The notes under the pieces were generated by a model. The model searched no databases, had not been told where the DNA came from, and worked only from the letters and a program-made list of their open reading frames with translations. From assembly GCF_051020765.1 (NCBI RefSeq), contig NC_134932.1, positions 11,160,001 to 11,224,000 of the forward strand: 64,000 nt of DNA, in the 5' to 3' direction. Of this stretch, positions 31,949 through 44,501 are shown in pieces; position 1 is the stretch's first letter, and each line of letters starts with the position of its first letter. This DNA is from Lasioglossum baleicum. Taxonomy: Eukaryota; Arthropoda; Insecta; Hymenoptera; Halictidae. The position numbers and the translations under genes are program-made.

Positions 31949-34900
31949 CTAGTGGCACTGTATCAAGCTCTTGCAAATGTAGTTCGTTCTTAAAAATGCC
32001 AAGAAAAATGAACACAGGTGGGTAGAGAACGGCCAGGTTTTCGAGCGGACTGTACTATCTTTATCAGTCGGAGGTGGACAGCGGGCCGAGGCGATCGGAA
32101 TACATCAGCCCGATCCTGGTCAGATAAAAAAGGCGATTTTCCTAATACAGGACGAATGTTAAATCACTGTCGGAGTGTCGTGGAGAAGAGAGGGGACAAG
32201 GTGGACTCGGTGAACGTGTCCTTTTGTCCTGGAACGGCACAATACAAGAGGCCCGGCTCGCGATAACAAGGGCAGACATATTAGTCTCGGCGAGGCTGCG
32301 AGCCAGCGAGATGTAGAACGTCCCTTCTTATATGCAAACCACTCTCTCCATCGAGGGCGACGAGTGTAAAAAATATCAACGGCGGCCCGTTATCGAGAAG
32401 TTCTCTTTATACGCGCACCTAAAACGCGTATACTCTTTTTACCCCGCGCCCGCTCGCGCGTGTACGAGTACGTTCTCGGGCCGGGTCGGGCCGGGCCGAG
32501 TAGGGGGCGCTAATGTCCGCCGTTACTCACGATTCTCATTTGCAAGATTGCCTATACATCTCGTGGCATCCTACCATGACCGTCCCTCTATACAGGTTCA
32601 TCGCTATGTGTTGGTACATGCAACGGGTGTATCGAAAGTTACAGCTACCACGCGAAATTTAGAGAAATTCCTCTAGCGTGCGAACTCCGGTATCGTTCGG
32701 TATTAAACTTTCGCGAAAATCGCATTTTCCCAGCTGGATCGTTAGAGTCGATGCTACTCTCGAAGCCCCAACTCGAGCCTGGATTGTAAGAGGATTGATA
32801 GAGGATGGAGGAGTTATACATTTAAACAATCCACACGATTTGCAATACAATCAAGAGTACGTCTGCCCACTTTGACTGTCGTTCACGATCTGGTGCGACG
32901 GACCTGTCGCCGAATTCGCTTAGCGAATTCTCTGTCTCATTCTCTCAAACATTCTCTCGTCTTTCCTCATTCGACCTATCACTCATTCTGTTTACTCATT
33001 CGCTCACTCGCCAACTTCCTTTCTCACTCATTCACCCATACATACATCACGGTTTGCAGGAAATGTTCATTTTACATAAAGATCCGCAACCAAGTTCGCT
33101 CATTAAAAAGTCAAATTCGCCTAAAACCTCGTGTCGTTTGATTTACCAGGACACCGAAGCGAACATCTGTTTTTTTTCTGTCGTCGTAGAACCTCCTAGA
33201 GGGAGAAACAAACATCACCATCGACCTTGTCCATTGGCACTTTTTTTCGGCCTTGGATGGAATCCTATCGTAAAACGGTCGGGCGAGGAGTCAATGACGG
33301 TCCGCCTAAATTGCTGTAAAAAAGTGACGTGGGTCTGCGGATCCTCGGACGGTTAACAGCGGTGACAACAATGCATCCCTGGGCTTGCCGTTACGTGGGC
33401 AGAAGCGTAGCCCTTTTGTTCGATCCTTTGACCTTCCTGCTTACGAACAATGCCTACGCCGGCTGACCCTTTAAGTTAACTCGGTCTCTCGATCTACCTT
33501 GCGAGCCGATGCTTTTTTGCCCGGAGACCTTGAAGCAGATCTTAGGGTAGGAAGGGCGGAAAACTGATTTACGGCTTTACCGTAGTCCCAGCCGTGACCT
33601 GCACCGTTTCGCCACATTTTCCGTTTTTCCGAACCTGCTGAGACCCCATCAAATTTCTGTTCTCCGTTATTTAGTTCCAGCTACAATTAATTTGTGAGAT
33701 TTGTAAAGCCTTTCGGTTGGAGCAATCTTCCAAGCTTCAATTTTCGTATTTCCTGGCAGCAATTAATGTTTATTCCCAGCTCCGTGAACCCGATCGCCTA
33801 TAGTAATTTTCTGGAGCCTCGCACGAAGCCTGCCCGATAAACATTGCTCAGCGGAACAAAGAAGAATCGCCATGAGGATTTCGCTGTTCCTGATCGCTCG
33901 CAAGCGTTGCTTGTTCGAAGAGCAAAAAACTTGCCCGATCTCGGGGATCAGATGCATGTGATTGTTCGCGAATCCGTGTACGTAGTATCTATTTTCTCTG
34001 TACTTTATAGTGCACGCAACACGCCGGAGATACGTTTAAATTGTTTTAAGTCTGAAACGTTTCCAGTTGATCGCGCTCCCATGCATGTTTCACCAGTTGG
34101 ACTCTGTGCGATGATACTCCTTCTCTCTCTCTGTACGTGGGAGCAACTGCAATTGCAGGAACGGCGTCGGGAAGAGAATACCTGCCAATTATAGTGACTG
34201 CCTTATAATTACTCGGCTGTGCCCCCCTCAGCGCAATAAGATGGCCCGCCTGCAAAATGGCCGCTCTAGATCAGCCGCAACAAGACCTGGCACACGCATA
34301 GACGCCGGTTAATGGCTGCATGCTTCTGGAATAACGTACTGTTCACGTGGGTGTTACAAGATCCTGTACAACCAACGTAGGTGTAACATTATGCCTCCTG
34401 TCCGGCAACTACTTGCCCTCCGCGAGACCGTAACTCTGCATTCGGTAATAGCCACGGGTTCTTCCGAGACGTAATTACCGAGCCGCGAACGCTTTCGTCG
34501 GGATTAATTCGTCAGAAACAAGCCGGGGAGCTGTCCGAGCTGTTCTGGGGCGTCGGGCTCGTTTGCTTCTGCAGAAAATTATTTTTATTCTGGCGAAAAG
34601 ACGCGATGAATTTGTCCAGTGAAGAAAATTTTGGAGAGAAATCGTAAAAATGATTTTTTTTTATCAAAATTGCGCACACGTCGGCCGCACAGCAGCACGG
34701 ATAAATTTTCCGAGGGCCATTGTCTCAAGCTAACAAGTAATTACAGCCTCGGGAACAGCGCATTACATTCCCCTTGTAATCTCGAGCACCAGGAAAACCT
34801 TTCAGGACTATCGTGCCAGACGTTTCTGCGTAGGACACGTACGTGGATGATAACGACGAGAGCAATAAGGGGCGGAGAGACGTGCTGGCAACATGGTGAC

Positions 34901-35620
34901 AGTGGAAAAGAGAACGCACTGCTTGGCTGGCTGAACTAAAAACGTACGAAGATCGCGATATTAATTGAAGCAGAATGCAGTAAGTCCTCGATACAAACAT
35001 ATTTAATAATGTAAACAATATTGGTCAATCAATTTTTAGTGATGCCTCTCTCTGTCAGAGTCACCACTCGCGTGCTAAGGGTTGAACGGATTAATGACTG
35101 TTGGAGCCTCGCGTGCACGATCGCGACCGAGAAATAAGTCAGTGAAGCGAGTCAGCAACGAGTTTCACTTTCCCGGTTCGACGGTTAAATCCGAACGCGA
35201 GAGACAGCCTCGAAAAAGAGGCTCGTTCGTTATCCAATTACGGAATGTCAGGGTAATTGCGGCGAAGGTGAAAATTGCCGGAGAGCGCGGGACGGGGAAG
35301 GCAGAGGAGTAGAGAGGAAGAAGAGGGAAAATGTAAAATCCTCTTAAATTAATTTGTTGTATAACGAAGCCGTAGACCGTGAACGAGAAAAGAGGTGGCC
35401 GCGACTGCGGCGACTGCGTGAAAAGTTTCGCCGACGCGCTGTTAAGACATAATCGGATATTAAAAACCGTAGAGCTACCACGGCCGGGGTAATTAATTCA
35501 TAATTGGCTGATCTTGCAAGAGGCTGTCGCGCAATCTTAATTCAATCTATCGCCATTCGTGGCGCCTCGTTACGACGTTAGGCCCCTCCTCGTCTCTGCA
35601 GCACTTTACTCGCAGACTAG
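31949..35620. other. Unannotated unique-looking stretch
   Basis: No gene supported. There is a GAATTCGC/GCGAATTC hairpin near 32915-32933. Open frames (32332-32676, 33054-33356, 33844-34194) contain no recognisable domain. No paired transposon ends were seen. Confidence 0.5.
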
Positions 35621-35643
35621 CAACGCAGCTCTTCGCTGCGTTG
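35621..35643. repeat. Perfect 9-bp hairpin
   Basis: CAACGCAGC (35621-35629), loop TCTTC and GCTGCGTTG (35635-35643). No role can be assigned. Confidence 0.85.
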
Positions 35644-38274
35644 TACGCACGCACGTATCCGCCATCGCACCAATATAATAATCATTTTGAGTCATCGCCC
35701 TTAACGGCAATAAAAATTCAGATCGTAAATATCCTGCTAATAAGGTACGTGACGAGAATCGAATATGGCGCCTGCCCGCTACCGTGGACGCTAATTACGC
35801 GCCTCCTTTCTCGCGAAAATCGAACCCGTGAAATATCGCTCGACCGACAACCTGCGAAATATACCAGTGCCCTCCGATCCCCACACAGGGTGTCCGCAAA
35901 AAAAAAAACCCATCCTTTCAATTCTTTATTCATACTCCACCGACTGAAATTATTTGAAACAATAAAGCTACTGGGTCGTGTCGTCTTCAAAACACGAGAT
36001 TGAATGTATCGCGAGCTCCTGCGATTACAATATGTACTGGAATCAATTGAATCTTATGTTAAACGAGAATTCAGAAGCTTCTTTTAGAACTTTGTATGCA
36101 ACATATTCATTAAAAAGCCTCTAATTGCAGGCTTCCGGCAGCTGAATTGTTAAACAGCTACCGCTAACAAGAAAAGCACTCGTATGCTGATAATTGGTTG
36201 AATCCCCGATGCTTTCTTCGATACAAAATTATGTACATGGAAATGTTCTTGAATTTAAAGCTACATCATTAAGCAAGAGGTTTATGTAAATCAGTTTTGC
36301 TGAAATGTTCTGTGGAAAATTGGCTCAAGCCTTCGTAGCCTGAAGGAACTTTACGGTTCATCGTCTTCGTTAAAAAAAATTGTACGCACGAGGAAAAATT
36401 ATTCTATAAAATCATTTTAACAAAAGTTCCTGTGCACGAAGGCAACTGGAAAGTTATTTCGCGAGTGCGACCGTCAATTCGATGTTTCAGCGAACAGAAA
36501 AATCTGTTATTTTGCAACCAGCAACAGGAAAATAGCGAGCTCGCGGTGTCGCGATTAATTGTGGCAATCGGCAATCCTTTTCTTCGAATTTGTTACCGGA
36601 TCGGGTTCCCATTGCGAGCTGTAGCATTAAAACACGATCCGCAGAATATTGATCAATTTATATTTTATAAATTGCCCGGCTGAAATGAATGGGGAACGGG
36701 AGAGACGCGACGGGAATGATTTTCGCCGCTCCGCGGATCGACGCGAAAAACGTTCACGGTGTCCCGTAAATCAGCCTCTATCATTCATAATTGCCAGGCA
36801 CGGAAATAATTTCGACTCGACGCCGATTTCCATTCCTCGACGACGAGCACTGCAGACTGCTTCGTGTTCGAATTAAGGTTTGAAAGGTTTCGCCGTGTGC
36901 CGCTAGATGCCGACACGGTTACCAGACATCGAGAGCTTCTAGAGCAGCTATTTCACGAACGTTTGGTATGTACCTCTAAAATTATCCACATCATTTTCCG
37001 CTCCATAAACTTATCGCTGCGAAAAAACACACTGGACGTCCGTACTCTGATCTCGGGCTAGCACTAGATCTATCGAACGATCGAAATTACGCTAGAGATC
37101 GCTCGTTCAGACAATCGGCTTCTATCGCATCAATTTCGTCAAAATTGGTGATCAATTCTCTAAACGGCGATGAAAAGAAGTTGCACCAGGGGGAAACCCC
37201 CATTGTACTTGCTTGATACAGACTGCCGATTTTTACGCAGAACAATTATTGTCATAGGGAAGCTAACTAGAAATTTCCTTCTTTTCCTCGAAGAGGACCA
37301 ACGGTTACTGAACGAACATGTATTATTTCAACCCTCTCCACAACCAATCGGAAGACCAAAATGACCGAAAAGCCCACGACGTCGCTACCACATACAAGAT
37401 AAGAAAGACTTGCTGACTAATCAGGCCCGCATTCCAGAGAAGCTCTCCGGGTTCTCGGTACAGGAACTGTCATTAGTGGCGCATCCCCTAACGAGCAGCG
37501 ACAGTATTAGATTCAAGGTCAGCCCGCGGTCCAGAAATACTCGAGATCGTTATTTGCAGTCCATTAAGAGCAGGAGGTCTTTACCGTCGCTGGGTTGCAG
37601 GGATTCCAAGGGCCGGACCCTGACTCAGTCCGTTCAATCGTACGAGCAATCTTTACGCGCAATTCACGACAGAAAAAGAGAAGGTTTCGGAAGAGGAAGG
37701 GGGGACAGAAAACGAGGAGGGAAGGGGGACGAAGAAAAGGGTGGTTGGGTGGGCCCCGACTTGGCTTGGCGGCGAAAGAGACAGGAAAGGAGCAGCAGGA
37801 CCGACACGATGATCTTTCTCCTTCATTTTGCTCTCCTCTCCCGAGGTTTCTCTCTTGGACGGTGTACACGTCTCTCGTCCGGCTATCTATCCCTTCCGCG
37901 ATTCTCGTTTGTAAGGTATTCTAGTTCGTTTTCTCTTTTGTCCTCGTTCCACGGTACGTTGGCAGAGGCCACGGCGAAGCCAGGGAGTGGTTGTCCTCCC
38001 ACGGTCTCTCTCTCCATGGCTACGAGTTTTCGTTCGGTTAGAGGAGTCGGCGGGCGCCCATTGCCCGTCACTATCCCCAGTTTCCGCGCCATTTCTCCGT
38101 AACGCGCGCCATTTCCTCCCTCCCCCACCCCCTTCACCGTGTCGCCCTATACTCCTCTTTCTCCAAAATCTCCCTTTCTCCAAGGCCCCCCTCGCTTCAC
38201 CCCCGGCTCCACCCTTCGGACCCTTTCTACGGTTTTTCTTCTTTCTCCGTCGCCGCCGGCGCCCACGACATACC
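35644..38274. other. Unannotated stretch; GC-rich with opposing long frames from 37.4 kb
   Basis: The region 37.4-38.5 kb carries a 230-codon plus frame (37410-38102) against 197- and 84-codon minus frames. All are Arg/Gly/Ser/Pro-rich and driven by GGAG/CTCC composition. No gene called. Confidence 0.5.
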
Positions 38275-38292
38275 CTCTCTCTCTCTCTCTCT
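38275..38292. repeat. (CT)n microsatellite
   Basis: A CT run in a C/T-rich tract. Confidence 0.9.
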
Positions 38293-41200
38293 ATCGCTCC
38301 CTTTTTCTCCCTTCCGCCCCTCGCTGTTTGTTCTTTATTTGGGTTATTTGGCCCGCGCAAATACCACCCTCCACACCCACCCAACGCCCTGGGACACCGC
38401 TCCCTTTCGCGGATAAGCATGGGAACGAAATTTTTACCGATACACGCCCCCGTTCGGCGATTACGTATGCGTGAGCGCATTCACGAGACCCGTCGCCTCA
38501 CGGTTTAGCGATTCGTTAAACGTTTGCGCGTGCCGGACGCTCCTGGGAAAGGGCCCGGAGACGGCCCTTCGACGAGTCCTAGGGCTCCGCGACAATGGAA
38601 GGTGGAGACAAAGGCGCGCCGCCACCGGAAGGAGGGACACACGCGACGGCCAGGACGATTTTTCAATCTCGTGGCTGCGGATGGATGGGTGCTATGGTCA
38701 AACGTAGAAATTGGGTTGAATTATAGTACAGTCATTTTCAGCGGTGCTTCAGAGGCAACATGCGTGTCTGTGCAAAGAGTTAAAAACCCATGGTGTATAA
38801 ATAAAATGTTTGGAACATTGCCGACGTGGAACAAGATAAATGATAATAACCGAGCACTGTAAAACGACTGGGACCCTTTGTACATTTGTTTGTATGGCCC
38901 TCAATTGCGAAATTGTCCGTTATCGACCACTTAGGTCCGGCGTTCGCAGCCGCGAAGGCCCTAATTGACAAGCGTGGCGTTTTGGCGGGTCGGATTCCTA
39001 ATTTCTTTTTTTTTCCTTTTTTCGTTCCTAGATCGCGTGTTCTCGGCCGCAGGCGACCTAGCAAGGTCTCGAGCGATTTTTAATGCCTCGAATCTCGGCG
39101 AGCAACGCGTTCTCCCGTGTTCACGATTTTTAATCAACGTGTCGGATCAACCCGCGGCGCCCATGCTGCCCTGCGGACTATAATTTCGCGGTAAACGGTG
39201 CGACCGCCGGCTTAAGAACAGGGAACCGACGCGACGAACCCGCCGCTCTCGGATACGCCCATTTCAAATACGATTATGCTTGCTCCTCGTATATCGGCTT
39301 TTCTTTATATAGAAATGCATCATCGACCAGTAATCTGCTTCCCCCGCCCGATCCTCGAAATCGAAATTTAGGGTGTACCCGGTGTCCGAGCATTTGTTTT
39401 GTTCCAGTTCCAATTATGTTCATTCATTTTTGCAATTGCTACCAAATGGTCTTCAGTCCAATTATTAAGCAGATTTATTTTAAATGGAAATGGTGTTCCG
39501 ATCATGCGACTATTCGTTGCACACGATTCCGAAACGAAATGGCCGCCTTCTTTCGACAGTCAGCTGCTCGTGCAAGATAATTAATTGCTCTTTAATGGCT
39601 TGTTCCGGCGACGGATGTGTATGCTTTCTTCAATTAATTGGAAGCACAGCTGTGTTACGATGATTCGAGTGTCGGTCCCTTTGCGAACAGAAGCTACCCG
39701 TAAAATTGAGGATGGGGTGAGACCCCGTTCCAGTGCCTTCTGAAAGGTATTACCACCTGGAGGCTGTATTGACTGTCAGAATCGTGATCGTACTGCCTGC
39801 AGGAAGCTCCTTCGATAACTGCGGCTATTAATATGGAGCAGGCGGCACGAATTTACGACTTCAATCGTTTGACGGACGAACGAATTGGTAGAAATGATAT
39901 TCAGAATTATTTGCTTTTTTCTGATTGAACAGTCATTTATCTCGGTTCATCAAAAATTGAATAAGTCGAATGATACGTGAGAGGAATGATAGAACAGGTT
40001 ACTTCAAGAAATATAAATGAAAACAGCAAGCATAATTTTATTAGAAAAAGGACTCGATCTTTTGGATCAGGTTTTTGAACCAAACTGATCGATTCTAAAG
40101 ACTGCTATTTCTGGAAAAACGTTTACGTTTCAGACAATTTCAATGTTAGAATTTTTTAGTCGAGCCAATGCGAATTTTTCCAACAGCTAACCAGCTCCGC
40201 GAACGAATAAAGGATGTGCAAAATTATATTTATCAACAAAAACAGTGCTGTATATCAAACTGAGCAGCGCGAGTGTCATCGCCATCGGAAAAATGGCTCG
40301 TAAAAACGCGTTTTGCGAAGCGTCGTGGGAAGAGCGCGCAATTCTTAGTAAATCCGGCGGCTCCCGTCACGATCACGACAATATTATTGGTAAGGCCCTG
40401 GTGCGGGGGTGAGGATCGGCGGCAGAAATATCAGGCCGATCTATTCGTACCGAGCTTCATCTGGCAGTGGTCCAAGTCTTTCGTCGACCTAGGACACCCG
40501 CGCGTATGTCGAGGTAGCGTTGACAGGAACGGCAGTGAAAATAAATATCAGAATCACAGTGTCTCGGGGCCGGGGCTGACGAAAAACCAGAGAAGGGTGG
40601 ACGGGTCCTGAGCTGACGTGGCACGTCGTCGCTCGTCGATAGAAATGGAGACCCCGGAGGGCGTCCGTCCGGCTTCCGGTCGGTGAAATGGCTTTCCTCT
40701 CGCATCTCCGACGCTCGCCTTTTTCGAGCCAAACACTGTCGCTTCTCTCGCCGAGGCGGTTCCCATCCCTTCCCGATAACTCGAACGGGCCAGAAGATGG
40801 CACACGGTACTGAATTAACGATCGCCGACGGGATTCCGGAAGGAAATACCCCCGGTGGCCCGTCCCACGGACAAACGGTGGATCCGAGCTTTTTTTAAAC
40901 TCATCAGACGCACGGGATTATTTACCGCACCCTTGCCACGCTCCATTAACCCCCAGACGTTCCTCGGAAATGCCCGAGCAGAAACGTACTCAGGTGACTT
41001 CACCCGTTTCTGCTTCACCCCTTAATTCTGCGAGCGATTCCAGCCGTACATGCTGATTTCGAGCATTTTGTTACATTTAATCCTCCGAGAAGCAATTTAC
41101 AAGTTGTTCAGATTTCATTCGAAGCGATGAATCGATAATTTTCGATCATCGGCAACGTACGCGCGAGTTGCTAGAAGTATAAGAGGCCGATACAGGTGAA

Positions 41201-42808
41201 AATTAATTAAAGTCGTGAAACACGGCAAGATGCGGCAGATCGCAGCCAACATTCCTCGGTTTCGTTATCTGGTTGCTGCGCCGCGTGCTACTCCGCGCAA
41301 TTACAAAGTTAGATTAGCGAGCCCGATTCCCGGGATTCGAGCAAGTTTTAAATGAAACATTTTTCTGGTTTAAACGGGACTTGCCCGGCCGGGTGGAGTT
41401 GGCTATTCGGTTGACGTGTAGGACTTGTGGGAGGAATACGCCGTTTTATAATGTGCGTTTAGTCAAGCCTCCGGAACATTAAAGACTATTTATGGCAACC
41501 ACGTATCGATTCTACATACTCCGTTCGTACTTTATTTTATTCTGTAACATCTATTCGTCGTTGCATTCGAGAAGCTACTTTTTGTTAATATTGAAAATAA
41601 CGAACTTCGTAATAGATATTCTTACAAATTTTTCTATACTGACGTAGTAACTTAAATTAATACATATTAGAGAATGTAAAGAAGATTGAGCCATTAAAAT
41701 ATTTGTTTTATATGTATAGTGGATTCTGTGAAGAACGGGTTAAACAATTACAGAATCGGTTGAACCTGTTTCAACAGTGAGGAAACATCATCAATCTCTA
41801 TTAAAGTCGAAACTCTTTGCTGCACCTAACTTCAGGCCATTACGAGCGCGATAAATCGTCAATTTACACTTTGGATCGTTCGATGGCAGCAATGGACCGT
41901 ATCGCAAATATAGATCTGCGGATCGATGGAACAGAAAAAGGTGGATATTGAATAGATGGACAGGTACCGAGGTAGAATGTCGAAACGCCTGAACCGATGG
42001 TATTAATGCAAACCGTAGAAGGGAATAGGTTTCTTTCGGGCCGACAATACTTTTTAGAGACCGTTTTCGTCGGTTCGGTAAAATCACGAACCTTTCGAGA
42101 CGTCGTTACGAAGCTACGTGCCTTGCAACTTCAGACGCCTAATTCTCCTTATGATCCTGCACTATTTCGTAAACCGCAGTCGTTGTACTCCCGGGACGAT
42201 CGTGCAACGAGATTCTGCGGAACATCTGCGCCAACCGGGCGCTCCTCTCTCCACGCCAAAATTGCGTTTCTTACGTCGCGAATCTAGTGGAAGGAGGAGG
42301 GGAAGGAGAAGGCTCGCTACGGATTGCCCGTAGGATTTCCTTGATTCGAAGACAACGCGAAATTACTAATTTCCCCCGTTGTTAAATGCCTGCGTTGAAT
42401 TTCCGCGCGCGAGAACGCAACGCCTTAACGACGAAGCAACAGGATGCGGGATACGCTAATGGCTGACGGAGGCGGCCGATTAAAAATTTTAATTGCGCCG
42501 ACCGCTTTTCAACCTGTCCCCTTACCCTCGAAGCATCCTTTTCTATCGAACAAAATCGAAAAGGCAGATTTTTTCTTGTACTACTAGGGAGCAATCATCG
42601 GTGCTACGGTAATGTTTAATATAAAATATTGATTTACGCTAGGTATTATTTTTAAGCGTTCGCTTTTTGTACTTTTCATACTGTACGAGGCTTTTAATCG
42701 TTCGAGACATCGACAATACCTATGGAAAAATTGGTATTGGTTTATTTTTAATCGAAAGCAATTGTATTTCATACTTTCCACAAATGTATCGGTTTTAATC
42801 GTGTAGAA
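38293..42808. other. Unannotated unique-looking stretch
   Basis: GC-rich to about 39.3 kb, mixed to 41.5 kb, then AT-rich. Frames such as 40273-40611 (plus) match nothing known. GTGTAGAA (42801-42808) may be the left target copy of the hAT-like end that follows. Confidence 0.5.
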
Positions 42809-43000
42809 CAGGCATGTCAAACTCTTCTACCACCAAGAGCCTCATTATGTATCATAAATGAATTCGAGGGCCGCAATAGAAAAAAGCAGACTCGAAATAA
42901 AAAGGAAACCATTTTTTTTATTAACATTACTGTTACACATACAAAATAACATACGTACAAAGTTGTTTTTTTCAAGTTTACTTTATTTGAATAAAACTAA
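42809..43000 (+). mobile_element. hAT-like end, truncated copy
   Basis: CAGGCATGTCAAACTC followed by GAGGGCCGCAAT-type sequence (about 42866) resembles the terminal zone of hAT elements whose ends read CAGG..TGTCAAACTC. The 8 bases before it, GTGTAGAA, fit nTnnnnAn. No matching right end was found in the next few hundred bases, so the right limit is arbitrary and the call rests on the left end. Confidence 0.45.
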
Positions 43001-44483
43001 ATGTTTCGAAGAAACTTGACAATGTTTTTCAGTAATCAAATTTTCAAAATTTGGTTGAATTTATTGAACTGTATTACTAGTAGCAGCTACATTCAAGTAT
43101 TAATTGTTACAACGAATTCTAAGTGCAAATAAAAACTGTGAAAGCTTTCCCGGCAAGTAGAATTACAGCCCAATCAAAATTGTACCATCTTCTTGTAGCT
43201 CCATCTATCGACAAGAACGTTAATCGATGAATCCGTGCATCAAGAAAATATTGTTAAATGAGAACTGTGTGGGCCTAATGATGAAGGACGAGCGTGAGTT
43301 TCCCGGTTCGGCTGGAAATGAATTTTCACGGTTGCGAGTCGATTGTTCCCACGGTTGGTAGGATTTTTAATAAAAATTTCGACGAACGAGTTCTCGGAGC
43401 GGATGGTCGCGGCCCCGGAACGTTCGTTCCCGAGGAGGAAGGCGGGGAAGGGGTCTGGTCTGAACTCCCTCCACTTACGGGGCCCACTTTGGGCCCCCTG
43501 AGCAGCCAACAGGTCGGCCTTGAATGGTCGACCCTACTCCCGTCGAGCGCCCATTACCATCATGGCTGGTGCTAAAGCTTCTCCATCAGCCGCTTCTATA
43601 TTACTAATATTATTCTGCTAGTTATGTAACGAGTGAACAGAAAGAGATTCTGACAGATACAGACGTAATCGAATTGTTCGCGCGAGAGTTCAGTCGTTGA
43701 TGTCTTCATATAACTATGTTTAGGACCTCGACGTCCAACTCCGACGACAAAAGATCATAAGGAAGCAGAAACGAAAATATCCGAACGTTCTAAACACCAA
43801 ATTCAGTGGCGTGAAGAGAGGATTTGTGGGAGGACGTTGCAATCGCGCAGATAATAATCGTTACTCTTTGATATAATAAATAAAATGTAGATATATCCGT
43901 TTGATACGGTAAATACTCGAGATAGCTTAGCAGACCACCATTTTTCATGGGATGCATGAATCATTTGCAATGTTTAAATCGTATCAGCATTGTTTCGGTG
44001 CCCCAACAATGAGAAAGTCTGGCTGTTAGCAACGGGATTCGCAACATTTTATGTTCCGGAGGTCCTCCTCGATGCTAGATCTTGATACACTACAGATTAA
44101 TAGCTCCGCTATTGAATGGCTGCGCCGGATTCGAGATGAAGATATGCACGCAGGTGTACTCATTATCTCGGGCCAGTATTTAATGTACACGGAATGGCAG
44201 CGACGTGACCACGATCGGAGATATTGCCCGCAATTCTGCATCGCAATTGGAACTTCTTTCGGATGCTTCAATGGGAAGCCGGCAGATCAATAGGGTGAAT
44301 TTCTATGGACGCCCTTGCGCCAGTGATTTCGTGCAGACGACGACGACGACGTTTCGAAGTACGTTTCTGGTGGTTCGCAGCTGTTTCACAGAATTACATT
44401 AGTGTTTCTAACATTAACAATTTCTTTCAACGTCGGGACATTTTCCTTCTCAAAATTGTGTTCTTCTTCAATTAAATTTAATT
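43001..44483. other. Unannotated stretch, AT-rich then mixed
   Basis: 43.0-43.15 kb may be decayed continuation of the hAT-like sequence. A 93-codon frame at 43294-43575 has no recognisable domain. An (ACG)n run lies at 44338-44352. Confidence 0.45.
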
Positions 44484-44501
44484 AAAGTTGTATACAACTT
44501 T
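44484..44501. repeat. 18-bp perfect palindrome
   Basis: AAAGTTGTATACAACTTT is fully self-complementary. It is followed by a second small inverted repeat (CTTCAA/TTGAAG near 44503-44519). Confidence 0.85.

Noticed and set aside
37410..38480. Opposing frames of 230 and 197 codons
   Set aside because: Both follow from GGAG/CTCC-biased DNA; frames on both strands are equally long and low-complexity.
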